38,718 nucleotides of DNA from Bacilli bacterium (GTDB taxonomy: Bacteria; Bacillota_I; Bacilli_A; RFN20; CAG-826): NCBI GenBank assembly GCA_017442875.1, contig JAFSPN010000017.1, positions 1 to 38,718 of the forward strand. The letters are read 5' to 3'. The translations under genes and the position numbers were made by a program. The notes under the pieces were generated by a model, which was not told where the DNA came from, did not search any database, and saw nothing but the letters and a program-made list of their open reading frames with translations. Below are positions 30,698-38,363 of the stretch, one piece after another; position 1 is the stretch's first letter; every line of letters begins with the position of its first letter.

Positions 30698-32059
30698 ATG
30701 GAACAGGAAAGAATTATCGATAATCAAGAAGATAACGGTGGGCGTGCTATCGGTGGTATGACAGCGGTCGTTTCCGCTTTTGTATCGTTTTTAATCGGTG
30801 GCTTTTGTTTTTATATCGCTATTTTAGGTACTTGGTGGTTTATTCCATTAGGCGCCCTATTTGCTTTAGATGGATTATTCTTAATTGTTCCTATTTTTAT
30901 CAAAGATGGCTATAAAGCCATGCGCTTACAAGGTATTGTTCAAATCATCGGCGTTCTTTTATTGATGCCTTATTTACTTTTCATGATTCTGTGGAACGAT
31001 CCTAATGGAGCCATGGATTATTCATATCTCACTTACTTAGTTTTTGGTAGCGCGGCCATCTTCAAACTCATCATCGCTTTGTTTGGACGAGTGGCGATGA
31101 AGGGCCGTTATCATCCGTTTGTTCACGCGGTGAGCAACAATGGTTTCATCATGGTGACATATTTAGTACTTGTCATTGAGCTCATCATCATGAACAAGTT
31201 CTTCCCTGGCACCACTACTTCACCATTTGATAATTTACTTAGAGAAAAACCGATCTGGTCTTATATCGTTAGTATTTTAGTTAACGCTATTATGACTATA
31301 TTTGCGGCTTTATTGGCCCTATCCACCGCGATAAGAGCGGAAACAAGAGAAGTATTAACAACAGGTGGAAAGATTAAGCACACCGCTAAATGGTTCTCTG
31401 ATAATGAAGTCGGAATGTTTATCGGTTTAGTGTTCACTTTGTATTTAGCGGTTTTAGCCCTTATCAACATGAAGCAAAGCTTCTTTTATATTTTGATGTT
31501 TGTTTATTATCTTGGTACCGCCACGATTAGGATAATTAATTACTTATGGCATAAACGTATCCAAAAGACATGTGGCGATAATCAAATTAGAGACAATCGC
31601 TTATCAAGTTGGATTTTATTATTTGATGCATTTGCTTATTTGATATTCTCTAATGTGCTCGTGGTAGCCGCTATCTTCATGATGATTCAAAAAGCCAACG
31701 CTGGTTCAAATATCTATTTATTCCTCTTCTTCTCTGTTCCAATGGCCATTATGCGTTTAATCACCACAAATAAGAGCATTAGGGCTAATAGAAGAGCAAA
31801 TAACACTTATCGCTTAGGTGTTTCCTTAGCGGGTTTAGTGTCTATCTTCTTTACACTGCTAGAAATCGTCGCGATTGCCGCGCATGGCGTCAATTTAGCG
31901 TTCGTTAGATATACTTTAATTATTTTGGCTATTATCCCCGCTAAAGTCGCTGTTATCATCGTGGCGTTTGTCTTTGTTATCCACTGGTTTAGAAGTATTA
32001 TCCTTAATAACCGTCGGAAGGAAAGAAGACTGGCAAAAGAAAAAGAAAAGGACGCATAA
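30698..32059 (+). CDS. Polytopic membrane protein, unknown function
   Basis: A 453-residue protein from the ATG at 30698 (MEQERIIDNQEDN). About ten hydrophobic segments in two groups (five in the first ~200 residues, five after ~230) are separated by a cytoplasmic loop with LLREKPIW... and TREVLTTGGKIKHTAKWF. The basic C-terminal tail (LNNRRKERRLAKEKEKDA) suggests a cytoplasmic end. I do not recognise the family; the pattern TTNKSIRANRRANNTYRLG before the last helices is distinctive. An in-frame ATG at 30635 lies in the terminator and is rejected. It is a single-gene transcript behind a near-leaderless promoter. The terminator that follows overlaps its stop codon. Confidence 0.7.
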   Translation: MEQERIIDNQEDNGGRAIGGMTAVVSAFVSFLIGGFCFYIAILGTWWFIPLGALFALDGLFLIVPIFIKDGYKAMRLQGIVQIIGVLLLMPYLLFMILWNDPNGAMDYSYLTYLVFGSAAIFKLIIALFGRVAMKGRYHPFVHAVSNNGFIMVTYLVLVIELIIMNKFFPGTTTSPFDNLLREKPIWSYIVSILVNAIMTIFAALLALSTAIRAETREVLTTGGKIKHTAKWFSDNEVGMFIGLVFTLYLAVLALINMKQSFFYILMFVYYLGTATIRIINYLWHKRIQKTCGDNQIRDNRLSSWILLFDAFAYLIFSNVLVVAAIFMMIQKANAGSNIYLFLFFSVPMAIMRLITTNKSIRANRRANNTYRLGVSLAGLVSIFFTLLEIVAIAAHGVNLAFVRYTLIILAIIPAKVAVIIVAFVFVIHWFRSIILNNRRKERRLAKEKEKDA

Positions 32060-32078
32060 GCGCCCTTTGTTTTGATTT
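32047..32078 (+). terminator. Terminator embedding the stop codon of the membrane-protein gene
   Basis: The stem AAAGGACGC / GCGCCCTTT (one A-C mismatch) with loop ATAA is followed by TGTTTTGATTT. The loop contains the TAA stop codon. Confidence 0.6.
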
Positions 32079-32086
32079 ATTGATTA

Positions 32087-32455
32087 TTAATTACCAAGAG
32101 ATTTAACGATTTCGATGATGAATTTGATAGTATAAGCAATCGCTGAGATAGCACCTAAAACGATATCGACGATAGCGACAGGATAGGCTATTCTTTCAAA
32201 TGTGCGGAATGGTTGTTTGACGGCTTTGCAGTCTTTAACTCTTTTCAAAGAGATTAAACCTAAAACAACGCCAGCAATTCCACCGATAATCCAGCCGGCA
32301 CAAACAGTGAAACCAATGACTGCCAAGATAAATGTAATTAACGAAAACTTACTATCTTCATCTAAGCCTTCACTTTGTTGTTGTGGTTGTTCTTCAGCTT
32401 TCGCTACTTCTTGTTTTTGTTCTTCTTCAACAGCAACTTTATTTTCTTCTTCCAT
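32087..32455 (-). CDS. Small DUF4190-like membrane protein
   Basis: A 122-residue protein. The first 40 residues are acidic and Gln-rich (EEENKVAVEEEQKQEVAKAEEQPQQQSEGLDEDSK). Two hydrophobic helices follow, one with SLITFILAVIGFTVCAGWIIGGIAGVVLGLISLKRVKD and one ending AYTIKFIIEIVKSLGN. The first helix and basic turn match the DUF4190 pattern (G-x-x-G-x-x-L-G-x-I). AAGGAGA sits before the ATG at 32455. The acidic, Gln-rich N-terminal segment recalls, on a smaller scale, the Pro/Glu linker of the protein at 3556, but no function is suggested by this. Confidence 0.75.
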   Translation of the reverse strand: MEEENKVAVEEEQKQEVAKAEEQPQQQSEGLDEDSKFSLITFILAVIGFTVCAGWIIGGIAGVVLGLISLKRVKDCKAVKQPFRTFERIAYPVAIVDIVLGAISAIAYTIKFIIEIVKSLGN

Positions 32456-32503
32456 TTTTATTATCTCCTTTACGTTTTTATTATAAATAATTTTATTGAA
32501 ATG

Positions 32504-32531
32504 AAAAGGCGATACACGTGCACCGCCTTTT
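32504..32531. terminator. Terminator of the tyrosine-phosphatase lipoprotein gene
   Basis: The stem AAAAGGCG / CGCCTTTT with a 12-nt loop, flanked by A and T runs on both sides. On the minus strand it lies 36 nt past the stop at 32567. Confidence 0.7.
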
Positions 32532-32566
32532 GAATAATTTAATAAGTTTAATAAATGGTAAGCCGA

Positions 32567-34585
32567 TTAGTGCTCAGCAAACACAAGATAAGACGTTGAA
32601 GATAAATTGAAGGCAATACGATAGTTTTTGCAAGCCACTGTAATTGTATCTTCATTACCTGTTAAATTGATGGATGGGCACATAACGAAATCGTTATCAC
32701 CAGCACCATTCAATCCACCATCACGATTAGCACCATCAATGCTAACCTCAACACCATTGAGTTTAATGGTGATGCCTCTTTCGCTCAATTTCTTGCTTGC
32801 GTCAGAAACTCTGCCGTTCATAACCATTTGATATGTACCGGCCTTTGGAGCTTTGATTTGATATGTGACTGATGCACCGTCACTTGGTAATTTGTTATCG
32901 CTATCAAATTGAGCCTCTGAAGTTGAAGAAATTGCGCTTTGCAAGATTCTTACACCGACTTTATTTTTGTTATTGTCTTTGAGTTGTTGATATTGTTTGC
33001 CATCACTATTGTTAGCAGAACTTGTGACAGTCCAAACGTGTGATTTAACTTTTGTGAAGTCGTTATCGTCTTCTTCTCCACCTTGATTACCACTACCATC
33101 ATGGCCGCAAATGGAGCATTCAGCACCTTTATGTCTGCCCCAATTGACTTTAACATTTTCGTCTTCTTTAGCAACTTTCCAGTGGGCTGTTTCATCTGTT
33201 ACCCAGTCACCTTTGGCGGTATACTCTGGGATTAGAGTGTTGGCATCCAAATTACCATCAGCATAACCTGGAAGCATAATTTCACGAATTCTTTCGATAT
33301 CTTCTTGAGCAACACCAGCGACATCAACCATCCATTTTTCACAGTTTTCATTAACTGTTTTGTCTGGATCGAAATCAGCCCATTCATTCATAAATGCGTT
33401 TAAGAATTTTGGGAAATAGGCGTTGTTGTCATTATGAGCATGGCATCTCATGTTGTTTGTTTGAGATGTTAATTCGAAGTCTTCAATTAAATCTGTGTAG
33501 CTGACACCACATATAGCGTTAACAAAGAACGCTAGCATACCTGTTCTATCAGCACCGCCCCAGCAGTGGAAATATGAATGCTTTTCATCAGAATTAGCCA
33601 TGATATGCATAACTTCAGGAAGATTTTTATAGCTTTCTTGTGTGAGGAAGTTAGCAAAAGAAATTAATGTTAAGCATTTATAATCGCATGGAGTAACACT
33701 AGAGTTAAGTGCACTTGCAGTACGGCCATTTGTTTCAGAGGATTTTTGTAAATCTAGCTCATAACCGATTTGCATAACTTCTTCTTGAACTTTTTGGACT
33801 TCAGCGTCGTAGTTAACACCATGTCCACCACTCTTATCATCAATATAATAACCACGATACATTAAACCTTGGTTTGTTCTGACGCCATAAGATGTAACAT
33901 AACCACCAATGTCACGAACATTGTGGACACCACCCATTGTGATAGTACGTGGGTAGTCACCTGTTTTGAATTCAAAACTGTTGGAAACTTGATCACCAGC
34001 AATTAGTTGAACTCTATATTTTCTGGCTCTATATAAGTTCGGAAGTTCAGCAGATGTCGCATTTGCGCCTAAATCAATTTCTCTTACATCACTCTGATCT
34101 TCTGTGGACCAGAATTTCAATTTAGCGGAGTCAAATGTATTACTACCATTATTCCATTGAAGTTTAATTGGATAGTTTTTGCAGTCATTACCATAGTCGT
34201 TTCTATTGAGGTATTCACAAACATCAACACCACCTTTGTTGGCTTCTGGAATACTAGCACCATTATTGGAGTTACTAGCCGCCGCTAATGCTGCATAATC
34301 ATCTGGGCCATAGAGAGATGAAAAGTGATATGGTCTATCAAGGGTTTTTTCTTGTTCTTCCATCGCGTCTATATAAACTTTGGCTTTTGGATTAATCATG
34401 CAATTATCTTCAACATCACTAAAAGAAATTTGCATATTAGGAGTGGCCACGTCGCTTAAATCGACTTCAGGATCAACATATTCGTTCTTGTTGTTATTGG
34501 AGTTATTATTTCCTCCTTTACCGCCACATGCACCGAGGGCTAATAAAGCGGCTACAGAAAGAACGAAAAAAGTACTTTTTTTCAT
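32567..34585 (-). CDS. Exported lipoprotein with tyrosine-phosphatase domain and beta-sandwich C terminus
   Basis: A 672-residue lipoprotein. The signal peptide ends in LGAC (Cys20) followed by a Gly/Asn-rich spacer. The region near 130-205 looks like a fibronectin-type beta-domain (KLQWNNGSNTFDSAKLKFWS). The phosphatase domain (about 210-430) resembles the Tyr_phosphatase2 family: TMGGVHNVRDIGGYVTSYGVRTNQGLMYRGYY and the P-loop HCWGGADRTGM, with Cys341 and Arg347 (C-X5-R). WGRHKGAECSICGHDGSGNQ follows. The last ~140 residues (SATVTYQIKAPKAGTYQMVMNG-like) have the shape of a family 6/35-type carbohydrate-binding module. AGAGGA precedes the ATG. Protein or sugar-phosphate dephosphorylation on the outer face is inference; the domains are reasonably clear. 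Confidence 0.87.
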   Translation of the reverse strand: MKKSTFFVLSVAALLALGACGGKGGNNNSNNNKNEYVDPEVDLSDVATPNMQISFSDVEDNCMINPKAKVYIDAMEEQEKTLDRPYHFSSLYGPDDYAALAAASNSNNGASIPEANKGGVDVCEYLNRNDYGNDCKNYPIKLQWNNGSNTFDSAKLKFWSTEDQSDVREIDLGANATSAELPNLYRARKYRVQLIAGDQVSNSFEFKTGDYPRTITMGGVHNVRDIGGYVTSYGVRTNQGLMYRGYYIDDKSGGHGVNYDAEVQKVQEEVMQIGYELDLQKSSETNGRTASALNSSVTPCDYKCLTLISFANFLTQESYKNLPEVMHIMANSDEKHSYFHCWGGADRTGMLAFFVNAICGVSYTDLIEDFELTSQTNNMRCHAHNDNNAYFPKFLNAFMNEWADFDPDKTVNENCEKWMVDVAGVAQEDIERIREIMLPGYADGNLDANTLIPEYTAKGDWVTDETAHWKVAKEDENVKVNWGRHKGAECSICGHDGSGNQGGEEDDNDFTKVKSHVWTVTSSANNSDGKQYQQLKDNNKNKVGVRILQSAISSTSEAQFDSDNKLPSDGASVTYQIKAPKAGTYQMVMNGRVSDASKKLSERGITIKLNGVEVSIDGANRDGGLNGAGDNDFVMCPSINLTGNEDTITVACKNYRIAFNLSSTSYLVFAEH

Positions 34586-34688
34586 ATTATTGTCCTCTTT
34601 CTTTAATCTTATTCTACTGAAAAGCGTTTAAAAACAAATAGATAATGTTAATTATCAATGATAGACAATTATGACGTTTTTCTCACCA

Positions 34689-35174
34689 TCAGTGTCCACG
34701 AGCACGCATGACTATCTCAATTGGCAAGATGAATCTGTCACCATTTGTTGGAAGAGGAATAAAGCCAAAATGTTCATAAAACGATTTCGATTCTTCTTTG
34801 GCGTCAACAACCACAAATTTAACACCAATAAATTGTGCTAACATAGCAATTTTTTCTAGAGAAAAAGCTAGCAACTCTTTACCAAATCCTTTGTTCTGAT
34901 ACTTTTTATCAACTGCTAATCTAGCAATTTTAATAGCGGGAATTGGATAACGCGGAAGCTTTATATTATTAGGAGTATTTTCAAAATCGATAGATGCTGA
35001 ACATAACGTGACATATCCAACTGGCTTATCGTTATCGAACAAAACAAATGTTCTACCGATTCCACTCTTATCGTTCTTATAAGCATAACGTTTTAGATAC
35101 GCATTTAAATCACTGTTGCCGCAATCAAAATCTTTTACTCTATTTCTAGATTCTTTAATCGAAAGATAATTCAT
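34689..35174 (-). CDS. tacT: GNAT acetyltransferase toxin, TacT-like
   Basis: A 161-residue GNAT protein that, as in the TacT family, would acetylate the aminoacyl group of charged tRNAs and stop translation. Family markers are [80 protein letters not shown] with the acetyl-CoA loop Q-x-x-G-F-G, and [23 protein letters not shown]. The gene follows its antitoxin with a 4-nt overlap (ATGA) in the usual order. It ends about 100 nt from the phosphatase lipoprotein start. Whether it is active cannot be judged from sequence, but the catalytic fold is intact. Identity as a TacAT-type module is confident. Confidence 0.92.
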   Translation of the reverse strand: MNYLSIKESRNRVKDFDCGNSDLNAYLKRYAYKNDKSGIGRTFVLFDNDKPVGYVTLCSASIDFENTPNNIKLPRYPIPAIKIARLAVDKKYQNKGFGKELLAFSLEKIAMLAQFIGVKFVVVDAKEESKSFYEHFGFIPLPTNGDRFILPIEIVMRARGH

Positions 35175-35425
35175 CTAAATAAACTCTTAAGAGCCTCATT
35201 AGGTTCACCAGGATTTTCCAAAAGGTTTAAAACAAAATCTCTATCCTGATTTGATAAAGTAATAGTTTCGTATTGTTTTAAATCTAATTCTGCTTGTTTG
35301 ATAATAACGGAGATAATATAACTCGAAACTGACTGTCTAGAACAACTAGCAGCCTTTTCTATTAACTTTTTATCTTCATCGCTAAGTCTGATGTCAATTC
35401 TATTGGTTTTAGTTAAAACAGCCAT
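35171..35425 (-). CDS. tacA: DUF1778 antitoxin, TacA-like
   Basis: An 84-residue antitoxin starting at the ATG at 35425 with AGGAGG in front. The N-terminal ribbon-helix-helix ([41 protein letters not shown]) binds DNA, and the C-terminal tail ([20 protein letters not shown]) fits the toxin, as in the TacA group. The frame is open further upstream through the tRNA-Pro gene, but that extension is not coding. The stop TGA overlaps the toxin ATG. Upstream, inverted repeats overlap the promoter, consistent with autorepression by the TA complex. Confidence 0.92.
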   Translation of the reverse strand: MAVLTKTNRIDIRLSDEDKKLIEKAASCSRQSVSSYIISVIIKQAELDLKQYETITLSNQDRDFVLNLLENPGEPNEALKSLFR

Positions 35426-35437
35426 AGGGAACCTCCT

Positions 35438-35471
35438 AATGACATTATATATTTTGTGTGTCATTTGTCCA
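35438..35471 (-). promoter_or_regulatory. tacAT promoter and operator repeats
   Basis: Minus strand: -35 TGGACA (35471-35466), a 16-nt spacer and -10 TATAAT (35449-35444). The half-sites AATGACA and TGTCATT (35465-35459 and 35444-35438) form an inverted repeat over the spacer and -10. The TA complex probably binds here. Confidence 0.65.
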
Positions 35472-35489
35472 CACATTTTAATATGGCAT

Positions 35490-35521
35490 TTAAAAAATAA
35501 AACCCCTTTCTTCAAGGGGTA
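35490..35521 (-). terminator. Terminator after the tRNA cluster
   Basis: Minus strand: the stem ACCCCTT / AAGGGGT with a GAAGA loop is followed by TTTATTTTTT, 10 nt past tRNA-Pro. Confidence 0.85.
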
Positions 35522-35531
35522 ATATTCTGTT

Positions 35532-35608
35532 TGGTCGGGACGACAGGATTTGAACCTGCGGCCTTCAGTTCCCAAAACTGACGCGATACCAAGCTACGCT
35601 ACGTCCCG
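35532..35608 (-). tRNA. tRNA-Pro (anticodon TGG)
   Basis: A 77-nt cloverleaf with encoded CCA. The acceptor CGGGACG / CGTCCCG carries the C1-G72 pair usual for bacterial tRNA-Pro. The anticodon stem-loop is TCAGT-TTTGGGA-ACTGA and the T loop is TTCAAAT. It is the last gene of a Cys-Arg-Pro cluster. Confidence 0.95.
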
Positions 35609-35612
35609 ATAA

Positions 35613-35689
35613 TGGCGCGCCTGACAAGAATCGAACTCGTAACCTCCTGGTTCGTAGCCAGACACTCTATCCAGTTGAGCTACAGGCGC
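35613..35689 (-). tRNA. tRNA-Arg (anticodon ACG)
   Basis: A 77-nt cloverleaf with encoded CCA. The acceptor is GCGCCTG / CAGGCGC with discriminator G, the anticodon stem-loop is TCTGG-CTACGAA-CCAGG, and the T loop is TTCGATT. A34 is presumably converted to inosine by TadA. Confidence 0.95.
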
Positions 35690-35705
35690 ATGTTGTGCTA
35701 GAAGA

Positions 35706-35780
35706 TGGAGGTTCCTACCGGATTCGGACCGATGATCATTGAGTTGCAGTCAATTGCCTTACCAACTTGGCTAAGGAACC
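35706..35780 (-). tRNA. tRNA-Cys (anticodon GCA) with C55 in the T loop
   Basis: A 75-nt cloverleaf with encoded CCA. The acceptor is GGTTCCT / AGGAACC, the anticodon stem-loop is ATTGA-CTGCAAC-TCAAT, and the T arm is ATCGG-TCCGAAT-CCGGT. The normally invariant U55 is C here; all stems pair and G18 G19 are present. It is first in the Cys-Arg-Pro cluster. Confidence 0.9.
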
Positions 35781-35838
35781 ATTCTTGCAGCGTTGTGTAT
35801 TATATCACTGCAATCACTCCACTATCAAGCACCAAAAA

Positions 35839-37512
35839 TTATTTTTTGTTTAGTTCTTCTTTTCTTTTCTTACGAAGGGAATATTTCATCCTCTTACCAA
35901 TGACGAAGTAAAGCACTAGCGCAAGGCCTGCTGAGACTTCAACAACAAAGAGGACAATAGCCCAAACTGGGAGGTTATCACTCTTGAATTTTTCCCACAT
36001 TTTTAAGACCGCTTCATTTTGTGGACCGAAGTCACGCATAACGGCGCATCTATTTAAGGTGTATTCATCTGGGAATTGGCAGAAGAACTGTCTACCAACT
36101 GCACGGTTACCACCAACGACATTACCTTCATCATCAACTTCTGCTTCTGGAAGATAGCAATCAGTATAGAAAATATAGTTATTTTCATCATCAATGATGT
36201 TGCCATCTTCATCGGTAATTGTGTCTTTAAAGAAATAAGAGAGATCCACTCTTTGAAGACCGTTTTCCGCGATTTCTTCCGCTGTTGGAATAGAATCATC
36301 AAATTCTTCGGTTTCTTCATCATAGCGGAAATCATACCATTCACGAGTCAAATCGAGAATTTCGTTACCAGCGGTAAATGGAGTATAGCCAGTATAATCC
36401 ATGTTTTGCGCGGTATATTCTGGGATGGATAAGAAATCTAAGAATAATTCAGCGAGTTCTCTTTGAGCTTGGCTACGTTGATCGCTTTTTGGCATACACC
36501 ACGCATCCATCCAAATGTTACTACCAGTATTTGGGATGCTGTAATAAAGTTCGAGTTCTTTTTCTTCTTCGGCTTGGTCCATGGAATAAACAGCATCACC
36601 ACTCCAAGCAAAGTTGATACCAATTTTGCCTGTGACAATGTCTTGCTTACCACTATCGACTTCCATACCGAAGACGTTACCTTTTAATTTGGTTAAAGAC
36701 TTACGGACGCTATCAAGGGTGGCGTTATCGCACTTATTGAATAATTCTGAGAATTGTTCATTATAATCTTCTGCGCTTAATTCGCCACTATCGAATGATT
36801 CTTTTAGCGCTCTGAAATCTTCATCGTAAGCATGTAATAAACCAATTGCGTATGTATCTCTAACGGAATCTTTAATGGAAGAAATGCCTTTATAATCTGG
36901 GTTCCATAAGACATCCCATTCTTGCATATCTTCGATTGTGGTTTCCGCTTCACGGCCACCATATTCAGGATCAAATAAGATACCTAAAGTACCCCACATG
37001 TAGCCAACCGCATAGTCTTTTAAATAGCACGTCTCGCCTGTTTTTCCGTTAACAGCACTAATAGCGTCCAATCTTCCTTTAATGGTTTTAGAGGCGTTTT
37101 GGATGTAGTTTGGCATATGTTCTTCATCAATGTGCATTGGCTCAATCATATCATTAACAATGAGTTTTTGAATCATATAGTCAGACGGACAAATAAGATC
37201 AAAGTTATGTTGCGAAATGTTGAGTTCGTTGAACATCGATTCTGGAGTATCGGTTGTGGCGTAACTAACTTTGACATTGGTATAGCCAAGATCTCTAGCG
37301 TAATCTTCAAATTGGTGGACTAAATTCTTTTCCGCTCCTGGATCTTCAGGATCTTTTTCATAAATATAGTCTTCCACGTTTAATAAACGCAATGTTTGTG
37401 AACCACTACCAATTTCTGCTTTTGTAGTTGGTAAGGATAAGCGCGCTTCTTTTAAAGTAGAAGGCACTAGTAAGGAGGAAAACAAAACTAAAGAAGTTAT
37501 AAGGTTATTCAT
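35839..37512 (-). CDS. potD: Spermidine/putrescine ABC transporter substrate-binding protein with C-terminal anchor
   Basis: A 557-residue polyamine-binding protein, longer than the ~350 residues of E. coli PotD. The N terminus has a hydrophobic signal or anchor (NLITSLVLFSSLLVPSTL) but no lipobox Cys. PotD-like blocks follow: LRLLNVEDYIYE, YATTDTPESMFNELNISQHNFDLICPSDYMIQKLI, VGYMWGTLGILFDPEY, IGINFAWSGDAVYSMDQAEEE and NIWMDAWCMPK. Acidic inserts occur in the second half. The protein ends in a transmembrane helix (VWAIVLFVVEVSAGLALVLYFVIG) and a basic tail (KRMKYSLRKKRKEELNKK), so it appears membrane-anchored at its C terminus. It follows potC by 2 nt, within a potB-potC-potD operon; potA is presumably outside the window. 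Confidence 0.93.
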   Translation of the reverse strand: MNNLITSLVLFSSLLVPSTLKEARLSLPTTKAEIGSGSQTLRLLNVEDYIYEKDPEDPGAEKNLVHQFEDYARDLGYTNVKVSYATTDTPESMFNELNISQHNFDLICPSDYMIQKLIVNDMIEPMHIDEEHMPNYIQNASKTIKGRLDAISAVNGKTGETCYLKDYAVGYMWGTLGILFDPEYGGREAETTIEDMQEWDVLWNPDYKGISSIKDSVRDTYAIGLLHAYDEDFRALKESFDSGELSAEDYNEQFSELFNKCDNATLDSVRKSLTKLKGNVFGMEVDSGKQDIVTGKIGINFAWSGDAVYSMDQAEEEKELELYYSIPNTGSNIWMDAWCMPKSDQRSQAQRELAELFLDFLSIPEYTAQNMDYTGYTPFTAGNEILDLTREWYDFRYDEETEEFDDSIPTAEEIAENGLQRVDLSYFFKDTITDEDGNIIDDENNYIFYTDCYLPEAEVDDEGNVVGGNRAVGRQFFCQFPDEYTLNRCAVMRDFGPQNEAVLKMWEKFKSDNLPVWAIVLFVVEVSAGLALVLYFVIGKRMKYSLRKKRKEELNKK

Positions 37513-37514
37513 AA

Positions 37515-38363
37515 TTATGCTCTCCTTCCTTTTCTAACAACGACTTTCTTAGATTGATAATGACGGTAAACAGTCACGCCAACAACGCCAAGAACGACTA
37601 ATAAGAAGATAATTGTGGTTAAGGCTCTCATTTGTGGTGGGATTGGACCTTTCTTAATTTTGTCTTGGATTAAGATGGATAAGGTGACAATCTTTGGATC
37701 GCCAGCGGAAAGTAAACCAGGACCAGTTGTAAACTGTGTGATGACAAAGTCATCAAGTGATAATGTAATCGCAAGTAAGAAGCCAGAGAAGATACCAGGA
37801 AGAATTTCTGGTAATGTCACTTTCCATAAAGCTTGATGTGGCTTAGCGCCTAAATCAATCGCAGCTTCATACATTGATGGATCCATTTGTTGTAGTTTTG
37901 GTTTGACGTTGATATAGACAAATGGAGCGCCTAAAACAACGTGGCCAATTAATAGTGTCCAATAAGAACGTAAATCGACTTTGAACAATAAACTTGGTAA
38001 GGCCGCAAACATAATGGCTAAAGATAAAGCCATAACGATTTCTGCATTAACGACTGGAATTTGATTCACAAATTCAAAGGCTTTTCTAAACTTTTTAGAG
38101 GAATAGAAGACACCAATCGCGCCTAAGGTGCCAAGGATGGTGCTCACTAAAGCACTTGTAATAGCGATAATTAAGGTATTGGCTAAGGCCACCATCGTTT
38201 CTTTGCTATGGAATAAATCGCTATATAAACCAAAGGAGAAACCTTTCCAAACACCAACGTTGACGCTTTCGGTAAAAGAGAAAGCAATCAAAACAAGGAT
38301 GGGAAGATACATTAAGAATAAGATGAGCCAAATATATGTTTGACCGATAATTTTCTTTACCAT
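37515..38363 (-). CDS. potC: Spermidine/putrescine ABC transporter permease PotC
   Basis: A 282-residue inner-membrane permease with about six helices, the second permease of the polyamine importer. The EAA loop that contacts the ATPase is visible as MYEAAIDLGAKPHQALWKVTLPEILPGIFSGFLLAITLSLDDFVITQF. The LDDFVIT part after the loop is typical of PotC. The ATG at 38363 overlaps the end of potB by 7 nt, with an AAGGAGG-type SD just before. Its stop is 2 nt from potD. The C-terminal tail is basic. Family assignment is secure. Confidence 0.95.
   Translation of the reverse strand: MVKKIIGQTYIWLILFLMYLPILVLIAFSFTESVNVGVWKGFSFGLYSDLFHSKETMVALANTLIIAITSALVSTILGTLGAIGVFYSSKKFRKAFEFVNQIPVVNAEIVMALSLAIMFAALPSLLFKVDLRSYWTLLIGHVVLGAPFVYINVKPKLQQMDPSMYEAAIDLGAKPHQALWKVTLPEILPGIFSGFLLAITLSLDDFVITQFTTGPGLLSAGDPKIVTLSILIQDKIKKGPIPPQMRALTTIIFLLVVLGVVGVTVYRHYQSKKVVVRKGRRA

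Noticed and set aside
35426-35575. Longer antitoxin start
   Set aside because: The extension reads through the terminator and tRNA-Pro; the ATG at 35425 has AGGAGG and fits the DUF1778 length.
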